From NCBI GenBank assembly GCA_001580565.1, contig LRBF01000268.1, positions 62,001 to 126,000 on the forward strand: DNA of 64,000 bases, given 5' to 3'. The stretch is from Caballeronia megalochromosomata. Lineage in GTDB: Bacteria; Pseudomonadota; Gammaproteobacteria; Burkholderiales; Burkholderiaceae. Under the pieces are notes generated by a model. The model was not told the DNA's origin and did not search any database. It was given only the letters and a program-made list of their open reading frames with translations. A program made the position numbers and the translations under genes. Positions 51,033 through 60,421 of the stretch are shown piece after piece. Within the stretch, counting starts at the first letter, position 1. Each line of letters starts with the position of its first letter.

Positions 51033-51926
51033 ATGCTCGACTACGCTCTTCTCGATGCGCTGCTCGCCGTCGTGCGCACGGGTTCCTTCGAGCGCGCCGC
51101 GCGCGATCTCAATGTCACGCCATCGGCCGTGTCGCAGCGCGTGAAGCTGCTGGAAGAGCGTGTGGGCAGCCTGCTCGTCAAGCGCGGTCAACCGTGCGAA
51201 GCGACGGCATCGGGCGCGCTGCTGTGTCGCCATACCGAACGCGTGCAGTTGCTCGAAGCGGAACTCGGCGGGCGCATGCCGACCTTGCCGGGCGCGGCGA
51301 GCAAGCGGCGCGCGAAGCTGCGCATCGCGGTGAACGACGACAGCATGAGCACCTGGTTCATCGATGTGGCAGCGGATTTCTGCATCGAGCGTGAGCTGAT
51401 GCTGGACCTCGTCGTGGACGATCAGGATCACACCGCGCAGCGCATTCGCGCAGGCGACGTGCAAGGCGCGATCACCACGCAGGCCGAGCCCGTGCCCGGA
51501 TGGCGTTCAGTGAAGCTCGGCCGCATGCGGTATCGCGCGGTGTGCTCGCCCGCGTATTTCGCGCGTCATTTCGCCGACGGCCTCACACGCGATTCGTTGC
51601 GTCGCGCGCCCTGCGTGAATTTCAACGAGAAGGATGAACTGCAGAAGCGCTTCATCAAGCGCGTGAGCCGCGTGGAAATCGAACCGCCCGCGCACGTCGT
51701 GCCGCACGGCGAGGGCTTCGTGCGCGCGTGCACGTCCGGACTTGCGTGGGGCATGTGTCCGCAACGGCTCGTCGCGCGGCAACTGGAGAGTGGCGCGCTC
51801 GTGGAAGTATCGCCCGGCTCGCGTTTCGACGTGGATCTCTACTGGCAGAGCTGGCGTCTTTCGCTCGGCTGGCTCGACGATTTCAGCGCGATGCTGAAGC
51901 ACCGCGCCAAAACCTTTCTCGACTGA
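51033..51926 (+). CDS. ArgP/IciA-like LysR regulator
   Basis: A 297-residue LysR regulator of the ArgP group: LLDALLAVVRTGSFERAARDLNVTPSAVSQRVKLLEERVG is the DNA-binding domain, and the effector region has VNDDSMSTWFIDV and AVCSPAYFARHF. ArgP senses Lys/Arg and usually controls a LysE exporter; here the divergent neighbour is an aminotransferase. RBS AAGGAACGCTA. Confidence 0.9.
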   Translation: MLDYALLDALLAVVRTGSFERAARDLNVTPSAVSQRVKLLEERVGSLLVKRGQPCEATASGALLCRHTERVQLLEAELGGRMPTLPGAASKRRAKLRIAVNDDSMSTWFIDVAADFCIERELMLDLVVDDQDHTAQRIRAGDVQGAITTQAEPVPGWRSVKLGRMRYRAVCSPAYFARHFADGLTRDSLRRAPCVNFNEKDELQKRFIKRVSRVEIEPPAHVVPHGEGFVRACTSGLAWGMCPQRLVARQLESGALVEVSPGSRFDVDLYWQSWRLSLGWLDDFSAMLKHRAKTFLD

Positions 51927-51929
51927 GTG

Positions 51930-52307
51930 TTACGCGTCGCGGGTTTCGAACGAATCGACGCGATCGCGATAAAACGCGAGATGATCCTTGATCGATGCCA
52001 CCGCATCGTACGGCGCCTCATAAGACCACACCGCGTTGGCCGCTTTTTGTCCACCCGACGGGATGCTGTAATAGCTGCAGTCGCCCTTGTAAGGGCAATA
52101 GGTCGAGTGCGACGTGCGTTCGAGTTGCGACATGTCCACGTCCTTGCGCGGCACATATAGCACTTCGGGATACGATGCTTCGCGCAGAGAGAGCGCCTCG
52201 GTCGTATCGACGATTACGCGCCCACCCGCTTTCACGACAACGCGCAATGGGCTGCGTTCGATCGTGATCGGATGATCGGGCCCGGGAATCCTGACGGCTT
52301 TATTCAT
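51930..52307 (-). CDS. DUF427 protein
   Basis: A 125-residue DUF427 protein: RVVVKAGGRVIVDTTEALSLREASYPEVLYVPRKDVDM and STYCPYKGDCSYYSI are hallmarks. Function is unknown; the fold is a small beta barrel. Start at 52307 has AGGAAGACACTC. Convergent with the ArgP-like gene (3-base gap). Confidence 0.9.
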   Translation of the reverse strand: MNKAVRIPGPDHPITIERSPLRVVVKAGGRVIVDTTEALSLREASYPEVLYVPRKDVDMSQLERTSHSTYCPYKGDCSYYSIPSGGQKAANAVWSYEAPYDAVASIKDHLAFYRDRVDSFETRDA

Positions 52308-52402
52308 GAGTGTCTTCCTGCGATGAACGCTATGAGGCAAGCGGAAGATCGATGGTAGCGCCGTTGCTTTAAACGTGCAGAACTCGCCCGGCCCCCATCA
52401 CG

Positions 52403-52738
52403 TCAACGGCCGAAATAAACGGGCTTCGTGCCATCGTTGTCCAGCGGCGGCATCATGTTGCGCATGCCCGAGGCGGACGTGCCGGCGGCCGCGCCACCGT
52501 AGCCATTGTTCTGCGCGGGCATTGCACCGTTCTGCCGCGATGCCCGGCTTTCCGCTGCCTGAATGTCCGCCGGATACGAGGTCTGATCGGAGCGCGCCGG
52601 ATCGTAGCCCGCGGCTTCGACCTGCCGCAGATCCTGTTTGACCTGATCGCGCGTGAGCGACGAATCGGTTTGCGCGAAAGAAAGCGCCGGCGCCACCACT
52701 ACAGCGGCGACGGCCACGGCCTTGACGAACGATTTCAT
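52403..52738 (-). CDS. DUF4148 exported small protein
   Basis: A 111-residue exported protein: signal peptide residues 1-23 (ending SFAQ), then the DUF4148 core TRDQVKQDLRQVEAAGYDPARSDQTSYPADIQAAE and a Gly/Asn-rich tail. These abundant Burkholderia envelope proteins have no known function. RBS GGAGGTTCACC supports 52738 as start. Confidence 0.88.
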   Translation of the reverse strand: MKSFVKAVAVAAVVVAPALSFAQTDSSLTRDQVKQDLRQVEAAGYDPARSDQTSYPADIQAAESRASRQNGAMPAQNNGYGGAAAGTSASGMRNMMPPLDNDGTKPVYFGR

Positions 52739-52844
52739 GGTGAACCTCCGGTGTGTTGGGCTACGCACGGTGTTTTCTGTGCGTGCTCCATAACTCAGCA
52801 TCGCCCGTGCCCGGCCATTCCTTCGTTCACCGTCGAATCGCGCG

Positions 52845-53738
52845 CTATGAAGCCTTGCTCTCGATCGCCTTGACGAGCGCATGCAGCAGGCGGTTCGCGG
52901 GCGTCGGCACGCCGAGCGCTTCGCCGCGCCGCACGATCAGTCCGTTCAGATGATCGATCTCGCTCGTCTTGCCGCGCGCCAGATCCTGCGCCGTCGAGGA
53001 GTACTGGTTCTGCATCGTCTCGGCGATGCGGCGCACGGCGTCATCGACGTCACCGGGAATCGTCACGTGATCGGCTTTCGCGACCGCGAGGCACTCGTCG
53101 ACAACATCGCGCATCGCGCGCGTGATGCCCTCGCCCTGCACGAGCCTGCCGTACGGCAGTTGCGTGATCGCGGAGAGCGCGTTGTAGGCGCAATTGAGTA
53201 CGAGCTTCGCCCACAGCGCGCCGCGCACGTTGTCGGAGATTTCGGTCGGCACGCCTGCCGCCGCGAACGCACGCGCGACGTCCTCGCTCTTCGTCGACGG
53301 CTCGATCACGAGCTCGCCGCGCCCGTTGTGCTTCACGTGCCCCGGCCCCGCCATGCCGGCCGCGACATACACGACCGCTGCCGCCGCTTCCTGCGGCAAG
53401 AGCTCGCGCAGACGCTCGGCATTCTCCACGCCGTTTTGCAGCGAGAGCAGCAGCGCATCGTGTTCGAGATGAGGCGCGAGCGTCTTTGCCGCGCTGTCGG
53501 TGTCCGTCGATTTCACGCAGAAGAGCACGAGTTGCGCGCCCTTCACCGCGCTCGCTTCGGTGCTCGCGGCCATGCGCACGTGCTCGTCGAAATGCTGCGT
53601 GTCGAGCCGCAAGCCATCGCGTTCGATTGCTTCGACATGCTGCGGCCGCGCGATGAGCATGACCTCGTGTCCTGCGCGCGCAAGCATGCCGCCGTAGTAA
53701 CAACCGACCGCGCCCGCACCCATGACGGCGACTTTCAT
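52845..53738 (-). CDS. panE: 2-dehydropantoate 2-reductase
   Basis: A 297-residue ketopantoate reductase (PanE/ApbA). Rossmann motif GAGAVGCYYGG (7-17), CVKSTDT, catalytic Lys in WAKLVLNCAYNALSAI, and EIDHLNG near the C-terminus. It reduces 2-dehydropantoate to pantoate with NADPH for coenzyme A synthesis, though duplicated copies in Burkholderia often serve other 2-oxo acids. RBS GAGGAGAAGGGAAAC. Confidence 0.9.
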   Translation of the reverse strand: MKVAVMGAGAVGCYYGGMLARAGHEVMLIARPQHVEAIERDGLRLDTQHFDEHVRMAASTEASAVKGAQLVLFCVKSTDTDSAAKTLAPHLEHDALLLSLQNGVENAERLRELLPQEAAAAVVYVAAGMAGPGHVKHNGRGELVIEPSTKSEDVARAFAAAGVPTEISDNVRGALWAKLVLNCAYNALSAITQLPYGRLVQGEGITRAMRDVVDECLAVAKADHVTIPGDVDDAVRRIAETMQNQYSSTAQDLARGKTSEIDHLNGLIVRRGEALGVPTPANRLLHALVKAIESKAS

Positions 53739-54218
53739 GTTTCCCTTCTCCTCGTTGCATCGTTATGTTGCCTGGCTCGCAAAGGTAACACACGGATGCC
53801 GCATCGACCGGCGCCCCGGATGCTTCGCATAACGGAAGACGCGCAAACGCTTGCGCGCTTCGCAGGAATGCACGCCGCGTTCCGCCCCCGCGAAATTTTG
53901 TGGGCGGACGCACGATAGTCAGTCGAATTAGCGGTGCACCATATTGTTAAAACAGGCCGCGCAGAGATACGCTTCTTTCAGCGGATCGACGATGCTGTCC
54001 AAACAATGCCGACCGCTGCGGGGTATGCGGCGCAGGCCGCATCGGGTAGCTGAATTCCGGGGACCAAATACACGGCGTGACGGGGGGGAAGCGTTGTGCG
54101 CGAGCGTTCCGCCGCGTGGCGCACCGACGCGCCGTGAACTTAGACAAGCGCTGGCTCTGCCGCTCGGCGACGAGTAGCGAGAAGCCACAAGCGTGGGCGT
54201 TATCACGAGAACAAAAAC
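53739..54218. other. Intergenic region between panE and a GntR gene
   Basis: 480 bases with promoters for the divergent panE and GntR genes. I see no full gene. Near 53930-54002 the minus strand could encode a short peptide (DPLKEAYLCAACFNNMVHR) resembling the end of a small CxxC protein, but it has no proper start or RBS. A run of seven G lies near 54083-54089. Confidence 0.45.
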
Positions 54219-54929
54219 ATGAATCATGGCTACGAAGCATCGCTCGTCAAACGCGTGGTGAATCAACTCGTCGCGGGCATCGTGAGCGGCGAATACCAGG
54301 ACAACGTGCTGCCGCCGCAAGTCATTCTCTCGAAGCAGCACGGCGTGAGCCGGACCATCATGCGCGAGGCGCTGAGCATTCTCATCTCGCGCCGCATGCT
54401 CGACGTGCGACCCAAGACAGGCACGCGGATCAAGCCCGCGCGGGAATGGCTCATCATGGATCCCGAGGTCGCCGAGTGGCGCATGCGCGCGCTGCACGAT
54501 CCGGACTGCATACGCAGGCTGATCGAGTTCCGCTCGCTCGTCGATCCGCCCGCTGCCGCGCTCGCCGCGACGCGCGCGAACCGGCATCAGCGCATCGCCA
54601 TCAACGCGGCCTATCAGCGGCTTTTGCATGCGAGCCCGTCCGAACCCTTGCAGTCCGCCGCGGAAGAGGCGCTGCAGGCCGCTATCGTCGATGCGAGCGG
54701 CGACGAGGTGCTGCGCCAGATGGGCAGCGTGGTGCGCGTCGGCATCCGGACCCTGAAGGCCGCGTTGCGCGCGCAGCCGCATCCGCTGCCGCGCGTGCCC
54801 GATTCCCAGCTCGGTGATTACAGCAGGCTCGTGCGCGCAATCGAAACCGCCGATGGCGACGGCGCGCGCACGGCCATGTCGCAGGTGCTTGCGCGCACGG
54901 CCTCGCTCTGGATCGAGGAAATCGCCTGA
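54219..54929 (+). CDS. GntR-family (FCD) regulator
   Basis: A 236-residue FadR-like regulator: winged helix in residues 8-75 (VILSKQHGVSRTIMREALSILISRRMLDVRPKTGTRI) and helical FCD domain (WRMRALHDPDCIRRLIEFRSLVDPPAAALAA). The family usually controls sugar-acid or galactonate-type catabolism. No divergent catabolic operon adjoins it, so the target is uncertain. Confidence 0.9.
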   Translation: MNHGYEASLVKRVVNQLVAGIVSGEYQDNVLPPQVILSKQHGVSRTIMREALSILISRRMLDVRPKTGTRIKPAREWLIMDPEVAEWRMRALHDPDCIRRLIEFRSLVDPPAAALAATRANRHQRIAINAAYQRLLHASPSEPLQSAAEEALQAAIVDASGDEVLRQMGSVVRVGIRTLKAALRAQPHPLPRVPDSQLGDYSRLVRAIETADGDGARTAMSQVLARTASLWIEEIA

Positions 54930-55140
54930 ACGCCAAGTCTTTCGCCATTCCGTGCGGCGGCCCGCAGACCGCCGTGCCCCGTCAGCCTCCCGCCGGGAGC
55001 GTATCTTGCGCGCCCCGAGGCCGCAGTTTCGCCTCGCATGCGCCGCTCGCGTGACTACAATGAGTGATGCCGAGGCATGCGATGTGTCGTGGCCTCGTTC
55101 GTCTCACGGAGCGCCTGACGCTGAAAAAACGGAGGCAGGA

Positions 55141-55614
55141 ATGGCAGAGCTCGAAAAGGAAAAAGTCGTCGGCGTCCTGAACAAGATTCTCGAATCCGAA
55201 CTGGCGGGCGTCGTGCGCTACACGCACTATTCGTTTCTCGTATTCGGCTTCGGACGCATTCCCATCGTCTCGTGGCTGCGCGCGCAGGCCGACGAATCGC
55301 TCTTGCACGCGCATCAGGCGGGCGAATGGATCACGACGCTCGGCGCGTATCCGTCGCTGGAAATCGGCCCGCTGCTCGACAATCACACCTTCGACATCGC
55401 GACGATCCTGCGCGAATCGCTGCAGGCGGAAACCGTCGCGCTCGGTCTTTATCGTGATTTGCTGACGCTCGTCGAAGATCGCTCCGTCGCGCTGGAAGAG
55501 TACGCGCGGCAGATGATCCAGACCGAGGAAATGCACGCCGGCGAAGTGGACAAGATGCTGCGCAGGCCGGGCGAAGTCGAAACGTCGCCTGAGCGCCGCA
55601 CGGGTCATAACTAA
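55141..55614 (+). CDS. Ferritin-like (bacterioferritin-type) protein
   Basis: A 157-residue four-helix protein with diiron-type residues: Glu in LESELAGVVRYTHY (about residue 19), Glu and His in DESLLHAHQAGEW, Glu in LQAETVALGLYRDLL, and EEMHAGEV. It resembles bacterioferritin but lacks the conserved haem Met context I would expect; iron storage or DNA protection is likely. RBS GGAGGCAGGA. Convergent with peroxiredoxin. Confidence 0.85.
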   Translation: MAELEKEKVVGVLNKILESELAGVVRYTHYSFLVFGFGRIPIVSWLRAQADESLLHAHQAGEWITTLGAYPSLEIGPLLDNHTFDIATILRESLQAETVALGLYRDLLTLVEDRSVALEEYARQMIQTEEMHAGEVDKMLRRPGEVETSPERRTGHN

Positions 55615-55627
55615 GCGGAAATGAAAA

Positions 55628-55655
55628 GCGCCGGTCCGCGTGCGCGGGCCGGCGC
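55628..55655. terminator. GC-rich hairpin between convergent genes
   Basis: GCGCCGGTCCGCG (55628-55640) pairs with CGCGGGCCGGCGC (55643-55655), 13 pairs with one G-U. It sits between the ferritin-like and peroxiredoxin genes and may act as a bidirectional terminator, though no T-run follows. Confidence 0.5.
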
Positions 55656-55678
55656 CTGATCGCGCTAACGCTCGTTCG

Positions 55679-56335
55679 TTACTTCGGCTGCGCCACCGTG
55701 CGCAGATAAGGCTTCAGCGTCTTGAAGCCGTCCGGATACTTCTTTTTCGCGTCGTCATCCGACACCGACGTCGGGATGATCACGTCGTCGCCCGGTTTCC
55801 AGTTCACCGGCGTCGCGACCGTGTGCTTCGCGTTCAGTTGCAGCGCGTCGAGCAGGCGCAGCACTTCGTCGAAGTTACGGCCCGCGCTCATCGGGTACGT
55901 GAACGTGGCTTTCACCTTCTTGTCCGGACCGACGATGAACACCGCGCGAATGGTCGCGTTGTCGTTCGCGGTGCGCGGATTCGCGCCGCTCGCGTTCGGG
56001 TGGATCATGTCGTAGAGCTTCGCGACGTTCAGATCCGAGTCGCCGATCATCGGATAGTTGACCGCGGTTCCCTGCGTCTCCTCGATATCCTTGGCCCACT
56101 GCGCGTGATTCGTCACCGGGTCGATCGAGAGGCCGATCACTTTCGTTCCACGCTTGTCGAACTCCGGCTTGAGCCTGGCCATGTAACCGAGCTCCGTCGT
56201 GCAGACCGGCGTGAAGTCCTTCGGATGCGAGAACAGGATCGCCCACTTGTCGCCGATCCACTCGTGAAAGCGAATCGTGCCTTCGGTCGTCTCCGCCGTG
56301 AAATCAGGGGCTTCATCACCAATGCGTATAGCCAT
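55679..56335 (-). CDS. 1-Cys peroxiredoxin (Prx6 type)
   Basis: A 218-residue peroxiredoxin with catalytic Cys45 in FTPVCTTE and no resolving Cys in the C-terminal half, plus the longer C-terminal domain of the Prx6/AhpC-1Cys group (PVNWKPGDDVIIPTSVSDDDA). It reduces hydrogen peroxide or alkyl peroxides. Start at 56335 follows GGAGATTTAGAT; the upstream ATG at 56371 has none. Confidence 0.93.
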   Translation of the reverse strand: MAIRIGDEAPDFTAETTEGTIRFHEWIGDKWAILFSHPKDFTPVCTTELGYMARLKPEFDKRGTKVIGLSIDPVTNHAQWAKDIEETQGTAVNYPMIGDSDLNVAKLYDMIHPNASGANPRTANDNATIRAVFIVGPDKKVKATFTYPMSAGRNFDEVLRLLDALQLNAKHTVATPVNWKPGDDVIIPTSVSDDDAKKKYPDGFKTLKPYLRTVAQPK

Positions 56336-56771
56336 ATCTAAATCTCCACGTGAGGAAAGTCCGGTGAACATTCCCTATGCGAAAGGAACGGTTTCCGGGT
56401 TGAAAATCACAACTGTGAGACTGATTATAGTGCGCCGCGCATCGGAGCCGGAGTAGGCCGGATTTGCCCTTGACCACCGTGGGGTCTTGCGCCGCGCCGC
56501 CGTTGCAAGGCCGGCGCCGGGCGCGGCACGTTTCCTGCTGCTTGCCGCTCGCGGTGGACCAGCGTATGCGGAAATCACCTTGGATGTATGTGTGCAATAC
56601 CGCGCCGCGCTCGATATCCCCGGAAAAATCTGCTATCACGAAACGACAATACGTCAGAACGAAGCGTGCAGGTGAAGCAGCAGGCATGTGCATCATCCCG
56701 CACTCGAACGGGTGGACAGACTTCGCCGCGCCATGGGGCGCGGCCTCGCTGCCGCCGCACAGGAGGCGATC
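56336..56771. other. Divergent intergenic region, peroxiredoxin and APC permease
   Basis: 436 bases with no convincing gene. The part next to the peroxiredoxin gene (56350-56440) is AT-richer and should hold its promoter. The remainder reads through into the permease frame from an ATG at 56688, but the RBS position places the permease start at 56772. Confidence 0.5.
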
Positions 56772-58289
56772 GTGACCGTCATGCAAAGAAAGTCCGTTGC
56801 TGCGCTGCAAAGCGAAGCGGCCGAAAGCGAGGAAGTGCTTCAGGAACACGGCGGCCACTCGCTGAAACGTTCGCTCACCGCGCTCGATGTCACGATGCTC
56901 GGCATAGGCTGCATCATCGGTGCGGGGATTTTCGTGCTCACGGGCCACGCGGCCGCGACCAATGCCGGGCCCGCCATCATCCTTTCGTTCGTGCTCGGCG
57001 CGATCGTCTGCGCGCTGGCCGGTCTTTGTTATGCCGAAATGGCTTCAACGGTGCCGGTGTCGGGCAGCGCTTACACCTATGCCTATGCGACGATGGGCGA
57101 ACTGATCGCGTGGCTCATCGGCTGGGACCTTATCCTCGAATATGCGGTCGGCGCGACCACGGTCGCGATCGGGTGGTCGGGCTATGTCGTGAGCTTCCTG
57201 CATTCGCTCGGCATCGACATACCCGAGCAGCTTGCGAAAGCGCCCTTCGCCTACGATCCCGGTCACGGCTGGAGCCACGTCGGCGCGATTCTCAACGTGC
57301 CCGCGATGGTGGTCGTCGGGCTCATCACCATGCTGCTCGTCATCGGCATACGCGAGTCGGCGCGCGTGAACAGCTTCATCGTCGTCATCAAGGTGCTGAT
57401 CGTGGTCGCGTTCATCGCCGCCGGCATCGCGTTCGTGGACAGGGGCCACTGGGTCACCGCGCACAATCCGACCGGCGCGTTCATTCCGCCGAACACCGGC
57501 GAATCGGGCGTGTTCGGCATGAGCGGCGTGCTGCGCGGCGCGGCGGTGGTGTTCTTTGCCTATATCGGCTTCGATTCGGTGTCGTGCGTGGCGCAGGAGA
57601 CGCGCAATCCAAAGCGCGACATGCCGATCGGCCTGCTCGGCTCACTCATCATTTGCACGATTCTCTACGTGCTCGTGTCGTATGTGCTGACGGGCATCGT
57701 GCCTTACGACAAGCTCAACGTGTCGGACCCGATCGCGGTCGGCGTCGATGCAATCGGCATGCGCTGGCTCTCGCCCATCGTGAAGCTGGGCGCGATCTTC
57801 GGCCTCACGTCGGTGATTCTCGTGCTGCTGCTGTCGCAGCCTCGCATCTTCTATTCGATGGCAAGAGACGGCCTCCTGCCGCCCTTCGCCTCGAAGATCC
57901 ACCCGCGCTTTCAAACGCCCTACATCACGACGATCATCACCGGCATCATCGTGATGATTCTGGCCGGACTCTTGCCGATCGGACTCGTCGGCGAGCTCGT
58001 GAGCATCGGCACGCTGTTCGCGTTCATGGTGGTGTGCATCGGCGTGCTGGTGCTGCGCATCACGCAACCGGAACTCGAGCGCGCGTTCAAGACGCCGGCG
58101 GTGTATGTCGTCGCACCGCTCGGCGCATTGTCGTCGCTCTTCCTGATGGCCGGACTGCCCCCCGATACGTGGATTCGGCTCATCGTATGGATGGCGATCG
58201 GTGTCGTCATCTACTTCGGTTATGGCATACGCCATAGCAGGCTGCGCAATCAGCGCGAGACTACGCCGGGCCGCACCGCGCGCAGCTGA
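56772..58289 (+). CDS. APC-family amino acid permease (cationic amino acid transporter type)
   Basis: A 505-residue APC-superfamily permease with about 12 helices: LTALDVTMLGIGCIIGAGIFVLTGHAAA is the first helix with its GxG motif, and VAQETRNPKRDMPIGLLGSL is the conserved cytoplasmic loop. It resembles cationic amino acid transporters. The start is GTG at 56772, 5 bases after AGGAGG (56761-56766); the ATG at 56781 is further from the site. A shared terminator follows. Confidence 0.9.
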   Translation: MTVMQRKSVAALQSEAAESEEVLQEHGGHSLKRSLTALDVTMLGIGCIIGAGIFVLTGHAAATNAGPAIILSFVLGAIVCALAGLCYAEMASTVPVSGSAYTYAYATMGELIAWLIGWDLILEYAVGATTVAIGWSGYVVSFLHSLGIDIPEQLAKAPFAYDPGHGWSHVGAILNVPAMVVVGLITMLLVIGIRESARVNSFIVVIKVLIVVAFIAAGIAFVDRGHWVTAHNPTGAFIPPNTGESGVFGMSGVLRGAAVVFFAYIGFDSVSCVAQETRNPKRDMPIGLLGSLIICTILYVLVSYVLTGIVPYDKLNVSDPIAVGVDAIGMRWLSPIVKLGAIFGLTSVILVLLLSQPRIFYSMARDGLLPPFASKIHPRFQTPYITTIITGIIVMILAGLLPIGLVGELVSIGTLFAFMVVCIGVLVLRITQPELERAFKTPAVYVVAPLGALSSLFLMAGLPPDTWIRLIVWMAIGVVIYFGYGIRHSRLRNQRETTPGRTARS

Positions 58290-58295
58290 CATGCA

Positions 58296-58328
58296 AAGGG
58301 GCCGCTTTCCACGCGGCCCCTTCGTTAT
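58296..58328. terminator. Bidirectional hairpin between convergent genes
   Basis: Perfect 10-bp stem AAGGGGCCGC (58296-58305) with GCGGCCCCTT (58313-58322), 7-base loop, then CGTTAT. It lies 6 bases past the permease stop and at the end of the CoA-transferase gene. Confidence 0.75.
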
Positions 58329-60325
58329 TCCGACGCGCGTTTCGATTCGTGTTCGCGCGCTTCTTCCGGGCTTTCGTAGATATACGGCGCGACGCCGCGG
58401 CGCTTCAATGCGTCGCCGAGTTTCAGGCGCAGGAAGCTGCTCGTCGTATAGCGCGTCACGCGGTCGTAATGGCCGTCGACCAGTTTGGTCACCATCTCCG
58501 AATAGGCGTCGAGCATGTCGGGGCGAATCGAAAAGTTATCGTAATTCACGATGGCATGCGGCTTCGTCTCCACACCCGCCAGTTGCTTTTCGACTTCGCG
58601 GCGGATCGCTTCGACATCGCTCAGGCTTTTCACTTCGTGCCCTTCGAAGTTGATGAAGAAGAGATTCTTTTCCGGGTCATAGCTGAAGCGTTCCGACAGA
58701 TCGAGCCGTAGCAGCATGGCGCGCAGGCCCATCGGCGCGTCGCGGAAGATGCGTTCGTCCATCACGCGCGGCGGGGTTTCCATGATCGGCGCGAAACCCA
58801 TTTGCGCGATAATGTCCCGCTCGATATCGACGCCGGGCGCGACTTCCGTCAGCGCGAGTCCGTGGTCCGTGAGTTCGAACACGCAACGCTCGGTGATATA
58901 GAGCACGGTCTGCCCGCGCTCGGCCGCATAGCGGCCGCTGAAGGTGCGATGCTCGACCGCATCGACGAACTTGCGGCAATCGCCTTCGCGGCGAATCCTG
59001 AGCTTGCCGTCTTCGATCGCGACATCCAGCTTGCCCGCGTTGAACGTGCCCACGAACACCACTTTCTTCGCGGCCTGGCTGATGTTGATGAAGCCGCCCG
59101 CGCCGGCCAGCTTCGGCCCGAACTTGCTCACGTTGAGATTGCCGTCGCCATCCGCCTGCGCGAGGCCGAGGAACGCGATATCGAGGCCGCCGCCATCGTA
59201 GAAATCGAACTGGTACGGCTGATCGATGATCGCCTGCGTATTCGTCGCCGCGCCGAAGTTGAGGCCGCCCGCCGGAATGCCGCCGATCACGCCGGGCTCG
59301 GTCGTCATCGTGAAGAGGTCGATCACCTGCTCCTCGTTCGCGACGCTCGCGATGCCTTCCGGCATGCCGATGCCGAGATTGACGACGCTGTTGGCCATCA
59401 GCTCGAATGCGGCGCGGCGCGCGATGATCTTGCGTTCCGTGAGCCCCATCGGCGGCACCGAACTCGCGGCCACGCGCAACTCGCTCGAAAACGCCGCGCT
59501 GTATTGCTCGCCGAAGGTCTGCCAGTGATTGTCGGGTTTTGCGAGCACGACGCAATCGACCATGACGCCGGGAATCTTCACCTGACGCGAGTTGAGCGTG
59601 TTCGATTCCGCCAGCCGCTCCACCTGCGCGATCACGATGCCGCCCGAATTGCGCGCGGCCATCGCAATGGAGAGCGCTTCGAGCGTGAGCGCTTCCTTTT
59701 CCATGGTGACGTTACCGTTCAGATCGGCCGTGGTGCCTCGCACGATCGCGACATCGATCGGGAAGGTCTTGTAGTACAGATAGTCCGTGCCGTCGATGGG
59801 CATGAGCCGCACGAGGTCATCAGTGGTGCGCGCGTTGAGCTTGCCGCCGCCGTTGCGCGGATCGACGAACGTGCCGAGGCCGACGGTCGAAAGTTGCCCG
59901 GGCCGATGCGCGGCGATATCGCGAAAGAGTTGCGAGATCACGCCTTGTGGCAGGTTGTACGCTTCGATGCGGTTCTCGATCGCCATCTTCTGCAGGCCCG
60001 GCACGAGTCCCCAGTGGCCGCCGATCACGCGCTTGATCAGGCCTTCATGCGCGAGGTGATTGAGGCCTTTGCCGCGGCCGTCGCCCTGACCTGCCGCATA
60101 CACCAGCGTCAGATCCGCGATCGGATCCGTGCCTTCGACAAAGCGCTCCTCCAGCGCGATCGCCACTTCCTCAGCGAAACCGATGCCGACAAAACCGCTG
60201 GTCGCGAGCGTATCGCCCGAGCGGATCAGGCGCACGGCCTCGCGCGCGGACGAGATCTTGCCGCGCTCCACGAGGCGCGCGGTCGAGGGAAACGGATGGC
60301 GGGTCGGCGTGCTGCTGGCGGTCAT
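58325..60325 (-). CDS. Fused acyl-CoA:carboxylate CoA-transferase
   Basis: A 666-residue family I CoA-transferase with alpha and beta parts fused. The N-terminal half has GFVGIGFAEEVA, and the C-terminal half has NLGIGMPEGIASVANEEQ and TTEPGVIGGIPAGG, where the catalytic Glu is expected. About 130 residues beyond the usual end (from about 530: NFEGHEVKSLSDVEAIRREVEKQ and on) form an extra C-terminal domain. It swaps CoA between short-chain acids such as propionate or acetoacetate. RBS CAGGAGACGCC; start 60325. Confidence 0.88.
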   Translation of the reverse strand: MTASSTPTRHPFPSTARLVERGKISSAREAVRLIRSGDTLATSGFVGIGFAEEVAIALEERFVEGTDPIADLTLVYAAGQGDGRGKGLNHLAHEGLIKRVIGGHWGLVPGLQKMAIENRIEAYNLPQGVISQLFRDIAAHRPGQLSTVGLGTFVDPRNGGGKLNARTTDDLVRLMPIDGTDYLYYKTFPIDVAIVRGTTADLNGNVTMEKEALTLEALSIAMAARNSGGIVIAQVERLAESNTLNSRQVKIPGVMVDCVVLAKPDNHWQTFGEQYSAAFSSELRVAASSVPPMGLTERKIIARRAAFELMANSVVNLGIGMPEGIASVANEEQVIDLFTMTTEPGVIGGIPAGGLNFGAATNTQAIIDQPYQFDFYDGGGLDIAFLGLAQADGDGNLNVSKFGPKLAGAGGFINISQAAKKVVFVGTFNAGKLDVAIEDGKLRIRREGDCRKFVDAVEHRTFSGRYAAERGQTVLYITERCVFELTDHGLALTEVAPGVDIERDIIAQMGFAPIMETPPRVMDERIFRDAPMGLRAMLLRLDLSERFSYDPEKNLFFINFEGHEVKSLSDVEAIRREVEKQLAGVETKPHAIVNYDNFSIRPDMLDAYSEMVTKLVDGHYDRVTRYTTSSFLRLKLGDALKRRGVAPYIYESPEEAREHESKRASE

Positions 60326-60421
60326 GGCGTCTCCTGTGTGCCGCATTTGTTATCGTGAGTCTTGCGCAATCCCATGCCGCCTGCTTGCCCGCAATGCACG
60401 CATTTCAGCCGATTTGCGCCG

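Noticed and set aside
53928..54002. Short minus-strand frame ending LCAACFNNMVHR with a CxxC
   Set aside because: It resembles the tail of a small zinc-ribbon-like protein but has no plausible start codon with RBS; could be a remnant, so not annotated as a gene.
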